DNA from: Synchiropus splendidus
Taxonomy: Eukaryota; Chordata; Actinopteri; Syngnathiformes; Callionymidae
NCBI RefSeq assembly: GCF_027744825.2
Contig: NC_071343.1
Span: 13,622,866-13,686,865 of the forward strand
Direction of reading: 5' to 3'
DNA length: 64,000 nt
Shown one piece after another: positions 1-11,419 of this stretch (position 1 is its first letter; each line of letters opens with the position of its first letter). The notes below the pieces were generated by a model that had not been told where the DNA came from, ran no database searches, and saw nothing but the letters and a program-made list of their open reading frames with translations. The translations under genes were made by a program, and so were the position numbers.

Positions 1-3000
1 TGCGAGTTCATAGTGTAACGCTGCATCACGAAAAGCCTGTTCCTTCTCCATGATGTAGCCCAAATATTCATATGCCTTACAACAAGACTGGAGGAGAAAA
101 TGCATGAGAACATTGAGTATTTAAACAGGCTGAATGCTTAAATTCCAAAGGACCTTGTTGTGGTTGAGGCATCTCTTCAACAAGTCGCCTGCCATGTCGA
201 ACTTCCCAGAATTTATGTAGATGTCTGCCAGCAGCAGCCAGCTCTTCTCGAACTCGTCGGCGTCCACGATGCTCCAGTTCATCTTAGCTATTCGTTTGAG
301 CTGGTTCCTGGCGCGAGGGGTCTGTTTGAGCATCATGTAGGCGGTTGCTGTGGCCAGCAGTGCCGGAACATGGTCCTTCTGGAGCGACAGAAAAAGAAAA
401 AAGAAAGAGAAAATCCTGGTCAAACAGGATCCACTCACCCCCCCATTCATTTAACAATGTAGCAGGCAGTTTAAAGTTAAAAGTAGTTTTGAAGTCTCTG
501 TTTACGCAGGTCATGTACAGCAAACGGGTTGGTTGCTGAGTCCTGACCTCATTATTTGCGATCTCTGTGAACACAGCCAGGGCTTTCTCAATGTTGGCCT
601 TTTGTTTGGTTGCCAAGTGGCAGTAGTTCTCCAGGATGCTGAGCTGCAAGTGTCCACCTGGTGTCTGAGGCTTTAACTCTTTGAGTAACTTCTCAGCCGT
701 TCTCACGGCGTGCTGCTCCGACTCATGCTTCTCTGTGGAGTTCCTGACCAGAGAAGAAAGACAATAGCACAGCTCAAAAAGAACGGACCGTCTTCTGCTT
801 CGGTCGACCGGATAATTACGAGGATGCACCTGTAAGATGAGACCGTCGCTAATAGTTAGAACTGTTGAAAAGTTACTTAGTGGAACTTAAATTGCAAAAA
901 ACTTGTTTGGTGTGTTTTTCATACCAAACATTTTCGTTGCAGAAAGTGAAGAAGAAGATGTGCGTTTCATTTTGTGATCTCTGTAGTAGGTCGGTGATGT
1001 CAGAGCTACTCGATGACTAGTGGCATTCTGCCTCCACAAACAGGTTTCTCAAAGTTAATACTGTAAAATCCGAATATTTAAAACTTCGTATTAACTCGAT
1101 TAATACGTTTCTGTAAATGCTGGGAGGGAAAGGTTACACAATACAGGGTCCTGTCCTGGAGTTTTCTCTCAGAATAGGGGGTCTAATCTCTTCCCCTCTT
1201 CTCGGGGCAGGCGACTTGACTCACCTTGACTCATTGCGAGTCACAACTAATGACGTATTGATAAAAAAAAAAACCCAAACAAACACTTTTTAGTCTGTTG
1301 CCAAAGCGCTATACAGAGAGCCCATCAGTATTTTGCTGCACAAATAGTTTGTAACTGTGAACGTGTTTCTGCGTATCAACCTAGAATCCTGAAACTTGTG
1401 ACTCATCCCACCGTCACTACAGCTGTTATGGTGATCCGTCTGAAATAAGACAGGGATATACCTTTCCTTTTGAGTCACAATGTGGCAACATGCGTTTATT
1501 TGGAAGGCTTTTATAGCTTTGTTGTTCTTTTCTTTCTTTCTGTGGTGTTGTGCTGCAGCAGACCCCACCCCTGCCACATCATCAGGTGTGTGTGGTCGCA
1601 GTGACTGCCACCCTCCAACCACCATTGCAACACTGCACAGCAGGCATTAATCCCTCACACTCTTGCTTCAAAGTACAGTCAAAATGAAAGCTGTACAAAT
1701 AGAGTACGGTAAAGGGCTGGATGTTTCTATACAAAGTCATGTGACCACTATTAACAATAACATATTGTTAGTTACACAGTAATTATGAACCCTTTGATAA
1801 TTTATCTATGTACTTGGAGGGAATTGAACCCATGATTGACATCACAGCTTCAGTATTGAATTCAGTGTTAAAACAACTTATTTTGTGTCTTATAAGTGTA
1901 GTATCTGTACACTGCTTACCCCATATCACCTCCGTCCAAACTCTCAAACACCTCTCCACCCATGGTGTTGCTGTCTGGGTTCAGGTAGATCTCTATCATG
2001 TTGTACACTGCATTTTGGCCCCAGTCGTTGTCTTTGCGAGCTTTGTTGAAGTGTCGCAGAGCGTTGTTGGGTTCTCCGGTGTACCTGGGGGCACATGCAG
2101 GTCATATGACAAAACAGTACGTAACGACAGTATCATGACACAAACCCATCCACTAGAGGAAATAGATGGTCATTTTGTGTATGTACTTCAAACATCAGTC
2201 TTATTTCAGCGCACCGCTTTAGCAGAATTGGCTTCCTTTTACGTTATTTTCACACTTCTATTAGCACACCTGTACTACTTGCTTACCTTCTGGGTGGCAG
2301 TGTCAATAATCTGCACCTCTCTGTGCTGACTAAGTTTGTTTGGATTTGCAGGTGACTTTGTTTCCCCTGATGTATGTTTTGCTGCAATATATTCTGTTAT
2401 GTGACACAGTGAATTTCTGTGTTGTGAAGTCAATTGAATTATTTAAAATAATTCCCATGCATGTCAGATTCGAGTATGACATTGGAAACAACCAGCAGCA
2501 GAAAATAAGCGTAAATTTTGGTAGAATAATCTTGTATTCTTAATACGTTATTATGTTAGTGCAAGTCACTTGTCAGAAGTTTTGCTTCAATAATTTAATA
2601 GTCATAAATCATACAATATTTACAGTAGTATATTTTGTTTGTTGACTTGGCCTACTTTATTCACTTTTTCACTCAAGCAAATGATGCTAGCGCTCCATGA
2701 TGAGGTTAGGAATTAGTCGCTGTGGACGATGATGTTTGCTGATGATATGGTGATTTTCAGTGAAGGTGAGGGTAGAAGAGAAGGTATAAGTTGAAATGAA
2801 GTGGAATGAATGTCAGTCGAAGCAGTCCAAAACCAAGTGAAGTAGAAAGTCAGGGCATGTGGAATGAATGGGTGGAGATGACTGACAGGGGTGAGTTGTA
2901 ACAAAAGAGCTTTACAGGACGATAGAGTTGTCATGACAAATGGTTCCAAGACCGATTTTCATGGCACCAGAGTCAGATGGAGCAGAGATGTACGTAGATT

Positions 3001-6000
3001 TAACTAAGTATTTTCATTGGAAGAGACTGGGAAAGGTGAGAAATCAGTATAAGGTGAAGGTGGTCTGGAGACAAAGCTAGGGAGGCTTGACTAGGATGGT
3101 TTGGACACACAGTGTCATGTCCGCGTTCTTCATGCTTTTATTTTTGTGATTCCCGGTTGTTGTCTTGTTTCTGTTTCCTTGTTTTTCCCCAGCTTTCCGA
3201 GTGACACAGATGCCATTTACCGGCTAATCAAGTCTTCATGGACATCAACACCTGGGTGCCAGCTCGTGTCACCAGATGGTTACTTCGCCTTCCTACGGGA
3301 AACTCTCCCAAGACTCCACTCTCTCGTTTGCTTCTCTGAATATTCTTAATTCTGTGTGGGCTTGAATCCCTTTTCAGCCGCTTCCTTAGTTCTCGTTCTT
3401 CTCACTTCGTTTTCTGTTTCCATGATTGTTCTCTGGTAGATCTGCGTGTGAATGCTTTGTAAATCTCACTTTTATTTTCTAATAGATATTGTTATTTCCT
3501 CGTGTGTGTCGTGTGTGACTGTTTTCTGTTGATTGGGCTGCGCAAGATTATTTCCGAGTGTGTTTGTGTTTTCCCCATTAGTCAGGCTTCTTAATTCTGC
3601 TCTTTTCTGTTCTAAGTTTTTTCCCCAGCCCTTGTGTGTATTTCCCGGTTCATGTTCTGGTTCCGGCGCCCTTGTTTCTTCGTATCTGTTCGTCTGTGTA
3701 TAACTTTGCCGTAGTTCATTAAATGTTTAAGTTAACCTCGTCTCCCAACCTTCTGTCAGCCAGCACACATTGCCCCTGGGTCTGATCACATAGACAGCCA
3801 CGACACACAGTTGTGATATGTAAGTAAAAGAGTCACAAACCATAGATATAATCCTTTGCAGTAGTTGAACCCAGGATCAAACTTGGTCCTGGATGAGTGC
3901 TTTTCAGCCAATTCAAAAAATCCAGGAACTTCCTCTAACTTCCCTGCTCTCCTCAGCAAGTCGATAAGTCGAGACAAAGTCGGGTAGTTGTCTGAAAACG
4001 TTAAAATAAAGTTGATCATTCTATCAAAGAAATCTCTTCAATAACCGTAATTTCCGGACTATAGAGCGCACCGGAATATCCGATGCACCCACAAAATTTA
4101 AGAAGAAGAAAATAGAACTTGCTCATACATAAGCCACAGCGATTTATAAGCTGTGGATGCAGTGGTGCACCGGGCTTAAAAAAGCTTTTCAAAACTAGTT
4201 TTGAAAATGGGCTTTGGCATCAAGATTGACTCATGAAAGAAACTGTGCAATGTTCTAAACTTGAATCATGAACACCCCACATCTTTTATTCACATTAAAT
4301 TGCTAAAAATACGCTGTTTTTGCTTGCATGCCCAAAGTTCCGACACCACAGCCAGTCTCAGCAGCTGCTTCTCGACTCCAAACCTCCAGGAGATTGACTT
4401 TGTTGCTGGAGCTGCGGACACACGGGCGAAAACAGCGCATTTTGAGCGCTTTATGGGTAAATAAAAAGCCTCTGATTTCATCTGATTTTAGCTTGTAAAA
4501 ATCCATACATTAGCCGTGCCATTGTATAAGCTGCAGGGTTCAGACCGTGAGAAAAAAGAAGGGGCTTATAATCCAGAAATTACGGTAATAAGCGCTTTGT
4601 ACACACCTGGTTTGCGCTCTAGTAGTTGTTGAAAGTGGAATACAGCTTGTTCGTAGTCTTGCTTTCTAAACATGAGGTCGGCCATCATCTAAGGAAAAGA
4701 CTTATGTGAAATGAATCCCACCAGAGCTATAATTGAAGGGAGACTGGAGGAACAAACCAGTGTGGCATCTTCATTAAACTGGTCGCTCTTCAAAATGACG
4801 CCGCATTGCTCCTGGCAAAGGTCCACCTCGTCCAGAGTGAGATACAGCCGTGCCAGCTCCAACATGACCTGAGCGGTCAGAAAAAGATACATATCATCTA
4901 CTTAAAACAACGGTCGGCGGATTTATACAAATGTAGGGATGAGGCTGCAGCGGGTGTCGGGGCTCAGCGGGCCCAGCTGCAGGGAGCACATAGGCCTTTT
5001 TGATTCGGCTGCACTGACCTTGCGATCTGTCTCACAATACATAAGAGCTTCTTTGTAGAATTTGACCGCTCTCTCATAGCCCCTCTGACTTGTGTAGTGT
5101 TTAGCGATCTCTGCGCAGATCTCAGCGGCAAGCTGCTTCTGCATGGCGATGGCGTCGGGAGCCTCCAGTTGCACCCGCTTCAGAACCTTGGCCTGCACAT
5201 CACGAGCCTGAGGAACAGTAACAACAGTGACCTTGTATTATGCTGGATTCTTAATGTTCCTTTCGACTGTTTTGACATGACATTTAATGCAGGGAAATCA
5301 ATTTCACTTACTCGCTGTAAGGACAGCAAGGCGTCTTCTGTTTTGTCAACTTTGTTTTGGATCTTTGCCATTAAGACAAGGTAGCGACAGTCTTCGGACA
5401 GAGCCGGCAATTCGTTCACTGGATAGGGTCAAATATTAAGATACAGTTAGCACATGGGCATCAAGAAATAAAAAAGTAGAGAGGGGATTCATTTTTCGTC
5501 AGGCCACACCTCCAAAGTGGGATTGAGTACCACCAAAGGCAGCCAGGGATTCATATGTGAGACACATTCAGATGTGAACCTTCATTTAAAAGCATGGATT
5601 TGTTTTGAGCTTGAATTATTTTCACGCCAGTGAACGTGTTTACCTGTGTATAAGGCAGCTTTAAAAGTGAAGTCCATTATATCTCTTATTTATTTGTTTT
5701 AATGCAGTATGATTTACATCCCATCTGTGTAGGATGTAAATATGCACACACACACGCACACACACACACACGCACGCACACACAGATGTATGTATCTACA
5801 TAAAGGGCATAGACAAATCAGTGCAAGGCGAGGGATATTTGGGAAACGTGAGCTGTCTGGTCTGAGATTTTGAAGTACCTGGTTCATGAGCCAGAGCATC
5901 CTGTAGGATTCTCTCACACCTCTCGTACTGCTTCATTTTCATTAGGAGCTCTGCCATGTCGTAACGGAGGAAGTTCTGCTGCTCAGTCTTCAGTGCCGCT

Positions 6001-9000
6001 TCATAATAGTTGATTGCCTGTGTGACAACAGCTGTGTGTCAACACTGGAGCTGAATCACACGTGTGATGAACAAAATGCAACAAGCAAACCTTGATGTAG
6101 TTGTGAGTCTTCACCAGAGCTTTCCCAATCTTGCTGGCTAAAGCACCATCTTTGGGATTTTTCTTCAGCGCCTGCTCATAAACTTCAATGGCTCTCTCGG
6201 GCTGTGGGTAAACACCATGTGGCGGTTCGTAAATATTACTAAAACATCTTAACCGTGCTATTTACAACATGGCAGGAACAAGCCACTAACACCCTTCAAG
6301 TATCAGTCGTAAATAGAAATACCTGACTGATAAGAATGACTGCAAAGGAAAAAAGATTAACAAATCAATTTGGATTCACAAAATTAGTTCAGCTGTTCAT
6401 GTACTTCATAAAGCATAGCAGATGGTAGGAAACTAAGAAGCAGCAAACACACAAAACATTTCCACTTCCACATGATAATACAAACATCATCTCTCCATTT
6501 ACTAACCTCCTGAATATTCATGTACGCATCACCCAGTAAGAGGTATGTGTGTGGGCTGGGAAGCTTCTCCACCATGTCCCTGGAGAACAGTAAGTAAGTA
6601 TGTTCAGCATTACATGATTTCTCATTGGGTCAACAGTAGTCGCCTTCTATAAGCAGTTGTTTTACTACATTCCACTGTCAACACATGAGCCTCAGTTAAA
6701 CTCAAGTGTGGAAAAATTTTATTTTGAAATATTTTCAATAAATGTTAATCTTGCAATTGTTCGAAAACCTGAAAATCATTTTCATTCAGACTCTAAGAAA
6801 TGTTCATTCTGTATATATCTATTATACTGCTTAATGATAAAAGACGTAATGGCCTCAAGCATAGACTAATAAATTAGACATTTAAGAGTGACAATAATAA
6901 ATAAAAATAAATGCAATTGTTGAAACAAAGTGGTCAGATCCCAGTTTTAAACGCTTCATTTAAGCACTGCATTTAACATCATGTGACCCAAGACCCCTCC
7001 AAACCCTATGACTGGTGCAGACAATGCAGTGTAAATTATGCTTTTTTTTAGTTATATTTTTCTATCTAAATTAATCTCACAACTATAATGCAAATGGAGA
7101 AATATGTTGATTTACAACGTCTTTTTATAGACTTCACTTATAGGCCTATACCAATGAAGAGCCCTATAGTGAAAGCCAACAGCGTCCTCTTGTGATATTG
7201 AAATCGAAATGCCAAATGCTTCGTTGCCAAAGCGGAATCGGGATGAATTAGGAAAATACATTTTCTGCAGTTTGGCTGCCACCTAGTGGACAAGAGTAAC
7301 TAAGACAACTCAAATCTCACATCATTGTTCTTGATGTTGAGATGTCCTCCTCACCTGTAACAGCTTGCGTACAGACGTTTCTCTCTTCTGTGATTCAGAT
7401 AGATGTCGGCCATCTTCTCCTTGGCTTGGATATAGTAGGGCTGCTCTGGAGTGATGTTCCTGAGCATGCTCAGTGCTAACTCCGTGTCCCCTCGCCGCAG
7501 AGCCAGGTCTGCATTGGCAATGGTGACACGCAGCTCCTCGGCCGTGCCTGAGAACTCGTTGATGGCATCTTGCATGACTTTAGCTGCTTCATGCTGTGAG
7601 ACGGCACAACAAATGAAAACAACAGGTGACTGGACCAAAACAATTTCTTCTCTTACCTGCTCTCCGTTGAGCCACAAAGCCTCTGCTAATTCAAGAAAAA
7701 CGGAGACACAATCTGCAGGACTCAGCTCAATCTTCTTGTTCTTGGACTTAGATGAGGATCCTGCTCTGCGGACCCCTGGGAGACTCAAGGCCATCTGCAG
7801 TGTCTGAATAGCTTCCGACAGCTCACCCATTTTTTTCTTGGCCTGAGCTTTGATCAGATGATACAATGGATGCTCACGAATCTGAAACAGACAAATACAA
7901 AACTATGACCTTCGTGTTGATCGTGTTTTGTTTTTGATTTACACATGATCTTGAAACTTCATGTTGTGGAGAACAAGGTCAGAGAGACAGAGCTCAAATC
8001 TGTGTCTGCCGTAATGGTGGAACAATGGGTTTCACATTGCAACAAGTGTTTGATGATTTCATGCCTCCTTACCTCAAAGTTGTGGCTGAGGCAGAACTCC
8101 AGTGATTGGGAGCTCAGCGTGAAGTTCCCCTGCTGCAGGTGGATCTGAGCCATCAGCAGATGAGATTCAGCGTGAGAAGGACACTGGTCCAGACAGTGCT
8201 GCAGGCTGCTCTGGGCAGCATCCACGTCCCCTGATCCAACAAACCTTTGTTTTAAAACAACGCCCAAAAAAGCATGAAATAAAGAAGGTGTACTCACCGA
8301 GCAGATATTTGACTTTCGAAAGAAGAAAGACTCCTTGAAGTAGACCTGGTACAATCTTGACCACAGTGTCCAACAAGGTGGCACAGTGCTGCAGCTGAGG
8401 AGCAGGAGGTTGGCCCTGCGCTGGAGGCTGAAGTAAAGACCACAACGTCTCAACACGATCAAAGTCATGACGGTAAAGATGAGTGTTACCTTTGCAGGAC
8501 ATAAGGCCAGGTACTCTCTGACAATCTCCAATAGGAATTCAGGGTTTAGTTTCTGAAAATACTCCACACCCAGAGGAAGACCCTGCAGCGTGGAGAAGTG
8601 GGTCTCCACTGCTTCATTCAGAAGCTTGTTTACGTCCTCCTGGGGGCGGCGCCTTTTCACTGCCAGGACAGCACGCAGGTAGAGAAGCTCCTGCATGAAT
8701 AAGGAAGTGACAAACATTGGGGAGAGCACTGAGACAAAGCCGTCAACAACAGCATGAGGGTTCATTTCTGTTCGAGTGTGTTTGGACTGCATTACCGCTG
8801 ATTTCCCGATGGACTGCTGAATTTCGGTTAGGAATTCCAGTTGGTGTTGAGCGTCTTCAAGATGGCCCTCCAGCAGCTGGCACCGAATCTTACCTGGTTT
8901 AACAGAATATATTTAACGGGCTACACAATCGCCCTCCCTGTAAATAGTTGTGACACATTACCTGTCAAAGCCGCAACGCTTGTCTCGTCCAAAGTCATTG

Positions 9001-11283
9001 CAGTCTTGTACCACCTCAAAGCTTCCTTGATTCTCCCGCGTAGAACCATCTGGTAGCCCAACTCCGTGGCTAAATCTGAGTCAGCAGATGCCATAGAGAA
9101 GGCTCTTTCCACCATACGAGTCGTCTGCTCCAGCACTTTCTCATTGCGTCCGCACTGACAGTTACAAAGACTTAACTTCTGAGCCACAAAAAGGTAACGC
9201 GACGGTGCGATCTTACAACGCGGGTGAAGGCAAGAGACATCCGATAGAAAAGCTCAGGGTTGTTCGGCTCCAATACTTCCAAACTGCTGATGAGGCCTGA
9301 AAGCTGCTTTGTTGACTGCCAGTAGGAACATAAAGACACATTTTGTAGTCAGCACTTTTTCATGTTCAAGGAATTCTGTGTCGTATATTTTGTGTCCTCC
9401 CTACCTCAGATATGTCTCCGTCCCTACACAAAGAATTCAGAGCCAGCATCTGTAGCGCTTCCAGGTTATTTTTATCCTTCTGTAAAAGCCTGAAATATGA
9501 CACAACGGCCAGTGAATAAGAGGCCCATCTTCAACACTTAATAAACTTAAGATGTCTTTGATTCACAGTAATGTGATAGCAGCAGCAGGAGTGTGTCAGA
9601 CCGTCCAGACTAATTATATTGAAAGGTCTTTGAAAGAACACCAAAGAATTATTGCCTCCCTCGACACACTGTTTGACTGTCAATTCAACCAAAGCTCTGT
9701 TAACAGTTACAGCTCTTATCCTCAGATGAATTTGTCACCTAAAGACTTATCGGATAGCTGCTTCCAAGGATGACAAAAATAGATTTACCAATACCTTTGT
9801 TAAATCTGTAACGCTTCAACTATGTGTAATGAATGATTATGTTTATACATGAGTGAAGCACACAGTACTGCGGTTGAAAGCAAACTGCATGAAGTGACTT
9901 TTGGTACCTGTGTGCTGCATCAACAGTTTGCTCCCAGTCTTGGAGGTGTAACAAGAGTTTCATCTTCTTAATGAGAGTCGGTAGGAATCCAGGGAAACCA
10001 GCGATGACCTGGTTAATAACTTCTAAAGCTCCAGAGTAGTTTTGATGGTATTCATAGTACTGGGCCTGCGGCAGAAGAACCATGACATTTATAAGGCTTC
10101 ATAAAAGATAGTATCAATGTTCATAATCATGTATGACAACATATAACAAGGTTTATGAAGTACTATAAGGTGTTGAATTTCATTGGGAAAACAGCTAAAA
10201 TTATGATTAACTTAAGATGTCGGCGGCCTTTTGACTGTTCACATGGGATTTATTAGTTTAGATGTTTAAATCTTTACCTTCCCCATCAGGGCAAAAACAT
10301 CTGGCTCCTCCTTCATGGCTTCATCGAAGTATTTCCCAGCTTTCCTGGCATAGGAATCTTTACCAGATGTGACGTCTATCCAAGCCTTTAAAATTGTCCC
10401 CTGTACAGAGAAAACGGTCAGATATATACTAGATGCTCACACCAGCCAGAATACTGACCCAACATACCTCTCGGGAGCCATTGGAGATTTTTATCATTCT
10501 CTCTATATATTCCCTCGCTTTGTCATTGCGACCGAGCAGCCAGAGAAACATCCCAGCATGGTACAAACTTTTGGGAGATGCACTTTTTCGATCCTCTTTT
10601 ACTTTGGCATCAAGCTCTTGGATGACGTCTCGGTCTAGAAAACAATAAATAAATAGGATCTTGATGCACATTTCTACAAATACTTGCAAAAAAATGTCTC
10701 ACCTGGGTTGTTTTTTTTCTTCTCTGCATATACAAGGGCCATTAAAGTGCAAAGAGACACATCTGGACTGGCCCTGATGGTGTCAAATTCCGCAATTGCA
10801 TCCTGAATTTGATCTTAAATACAAGGTTGTCATCAGTACTAGGATTACGAGCATGTATAGATTCTGCGCTGTGTCTTAGACGTACATACCTTGCATTAAC
10901 GTGCCATAAGCGTGGAAGAAAATAAAGACGGGGTCATGGCCGAATTTCCTCTGAGCGGCCTCAGCAGCGTTCACTGCGTTATTGTAGTATTTCTCATAGC
11001 AATAATAGCGAACCAAAGCCTGAAAAGGATGACACAGATTAGATTTAAAAATGGAAAGTTACAGATACTCCACGATGATCACAGTGACATAAAAGCATCT
11101 TATATGCTCAGTCATATTTGCAAGCTACAGCGGGTACAGAGCAAAACTATGCGTGTACATGAACATGACGTGTGTACTGTGATGGCTGCAGTTTACAGGA
11201 GCATGCTAACAAGTTAGCAGGGACCGTAGGGTATCGTCTTTTGAAACTAGAACACTCACCAATGCTATCTCTTCAGTCTCCAT
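1..11283 (-). CDS. ttc21b: Tetratricopeptide repeat protein 21B (IFT139), 3' end truncated by the window
   Basis: IFT139 is a peripheral subunit of the IFT-A complex, needed for retrograde intraflagellar transport and ciliary signalling. Coding exons, in transcript order, are 11283-11260, 11019-10890, 10813-10703, 10634-10468, 10400-10278, 10065-9908, 9489-9405, 9315-9217, 9154-8962, 8893-8796, 8690-8490, 8427-8298, 8230-8073, 7881-7657, 7593-7355, 6579-6507, 6201-6091, 6017-5879, 5418-5312, 5207-5019, 4868-4758, 4688-4607, 3991-3841, 2084-1920, 743-548, 378-154 and 87-1. Every intron is GT-AG and every phase matches. The exons sum to 3777 nt, or 1259 codons, against about 1316 in human, so about 57 C-terminal residues lie off the left edge. 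The protein is almost entirely TPR helices. Family landmarks are [20 protein letters not shown] (exon 8962-9154), [12 protein letters not shown] (6507-6579), [14 protein letters not shown] (3841-3991) and [20 protein letters not shown] (154-378). The start METEEIAL is the only ATG in the short first exon and joins in frame to [12 protein letters not shown]. No frameshift or internal stop was seen. Only the last one or two exons and the 3' UTR are missing. Confidence 0.97.
744..1919. other. ttc21b intron, 1.2 kb, nothing further recognised
   Basis: Intron between exons 1920-2084 and 548-743. Short open frames on both strands have no coding character, and no repeat family was recognised. Confidence 0.6.
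2700..3112 (+). mobile_element. Decayed LINE reverse-transcriptase fragment
   Basis: Around 2732-2770 the plus strand reads [13 protein letters not shown], the FADD active-site motif of a non-LTR retrotransposon reverse transcriptase. A later stretch near 3070-3112 (GDKARE, then GWFGH after a stop) matches the downstream region of the same class of teleost LINE. Internal deletions and stops make it non-functional. It lies in the ttc21b intron between exons 1920-2084 and 3841-3991 and is interrupted on the right by an LTR insertion. Confidence 0.65.
3113..3805 (+). mobile_element. Solo LTR of an LTR retrotransposon, nested in the LINE fragment
   Basis: The 693-bp element begins TGTCATG and ends CCACGACA (TG...CA termini). 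It is flanked by the same five bases, CACAG, at 3108-3112 and 3806-3810, as expected of a retroviral-type integration duplication. There is no internal gag/pol or second LTR, so it is a solo LTR. A Ty3/gypsy-type origin is inferred. A related fragment lies at 59205-59325. It ends 35 bp from the donor side of ttc21b exon 3841-3991. Confidence 0.65.
4044..4586. mobile_element. Non-autonomous DNA transposon with TIRs starting ACCGTAATTTC
   Basis: The left end starts ACCGTAATTTCCGGACTATA. The right end, read on the opposite strand, starts ACCGTAATTTCTGGATTATA, so the termini are inverted repeats with two mismatches in 20. Both sides are flanked by AATA (4040-4043 and 4087-free right flank 4587-4590), a candidate 4-bp target duplication. 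The 543-bp interior shows no transposase. It fills most of a ttc21b intron (3992-4606). Confidence 0.65.
5745..5784. repeat. (CA)n microsatellite
   Basis: About 40 bp of CA dinucleotide interrupted by a few CG units, in the ttc21b intron between 5418 and 5879. Confidence 0.85.
6580..7354. other. ttc21b intron, 775 bp, AT-rich, nothing recognised
   Basis: Lies between exons 7355-7593 and 6507-6579. AT-rich with no open frame of coding character and no clear repeat termini. Confidence 0.55.
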
Positions 11284-11378
11284 TCCGTTGGTGTGCACTC
11301 ATATAAGGACAAGAACCACAAAGCAGGTTTTAGCTTAACTGTTTAGTTACTTAACGACTCGACTGTATTTGCTAAGCC

Positions 11379-11391
11379 GCCGCCATATTGG
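11379..11391. promoter_or_regulatory. YY1-like site in the ttc21b core promoter
   Basis: GCCGCCATATTGG matches the reverse complement of the YY1 core (AANATGGCGGC). It is about 100 bp upstream of the ttc21b ATG and 11 bp from the X-box. YY1 sites of this type commonly mark the start region of TATA-less housekeeping promoters. No TATA box is visible nearby. Confidence 0.5.
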
Positions 11392-11401
11392 ACTCTCTTG
11401 T

Positions 11402-11414
11402 GTTGCCTAGCAAC
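11402..11414. promoter_or_regulatory. RFX X-box motif upstream of ttc21b
   Basis: The sequence GTTGCCTAGCAAC fits the X-box consensus GTNRCC-N(0-3)-RGYAAC exactly, with a one-base spacer. It lies about 120 bp upstream of the ttc21b start codon. RFX factors (DAF-19 in worm, RFX2/3 in vertebrates) drive many ciliary and IFT genes through sites at this distance, so this is a likely control site for this IFT-A gene. Binding is inferred, not shown. Confidence 0.7.
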
Positions 11415-11419
11415 AACGG

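Noticed and set aside
7451..7807. 118-codon plus-strand open frame
   Set aside because: It is the antisense shadow of ttc21b exons 7355-7593 and 7657-7881.
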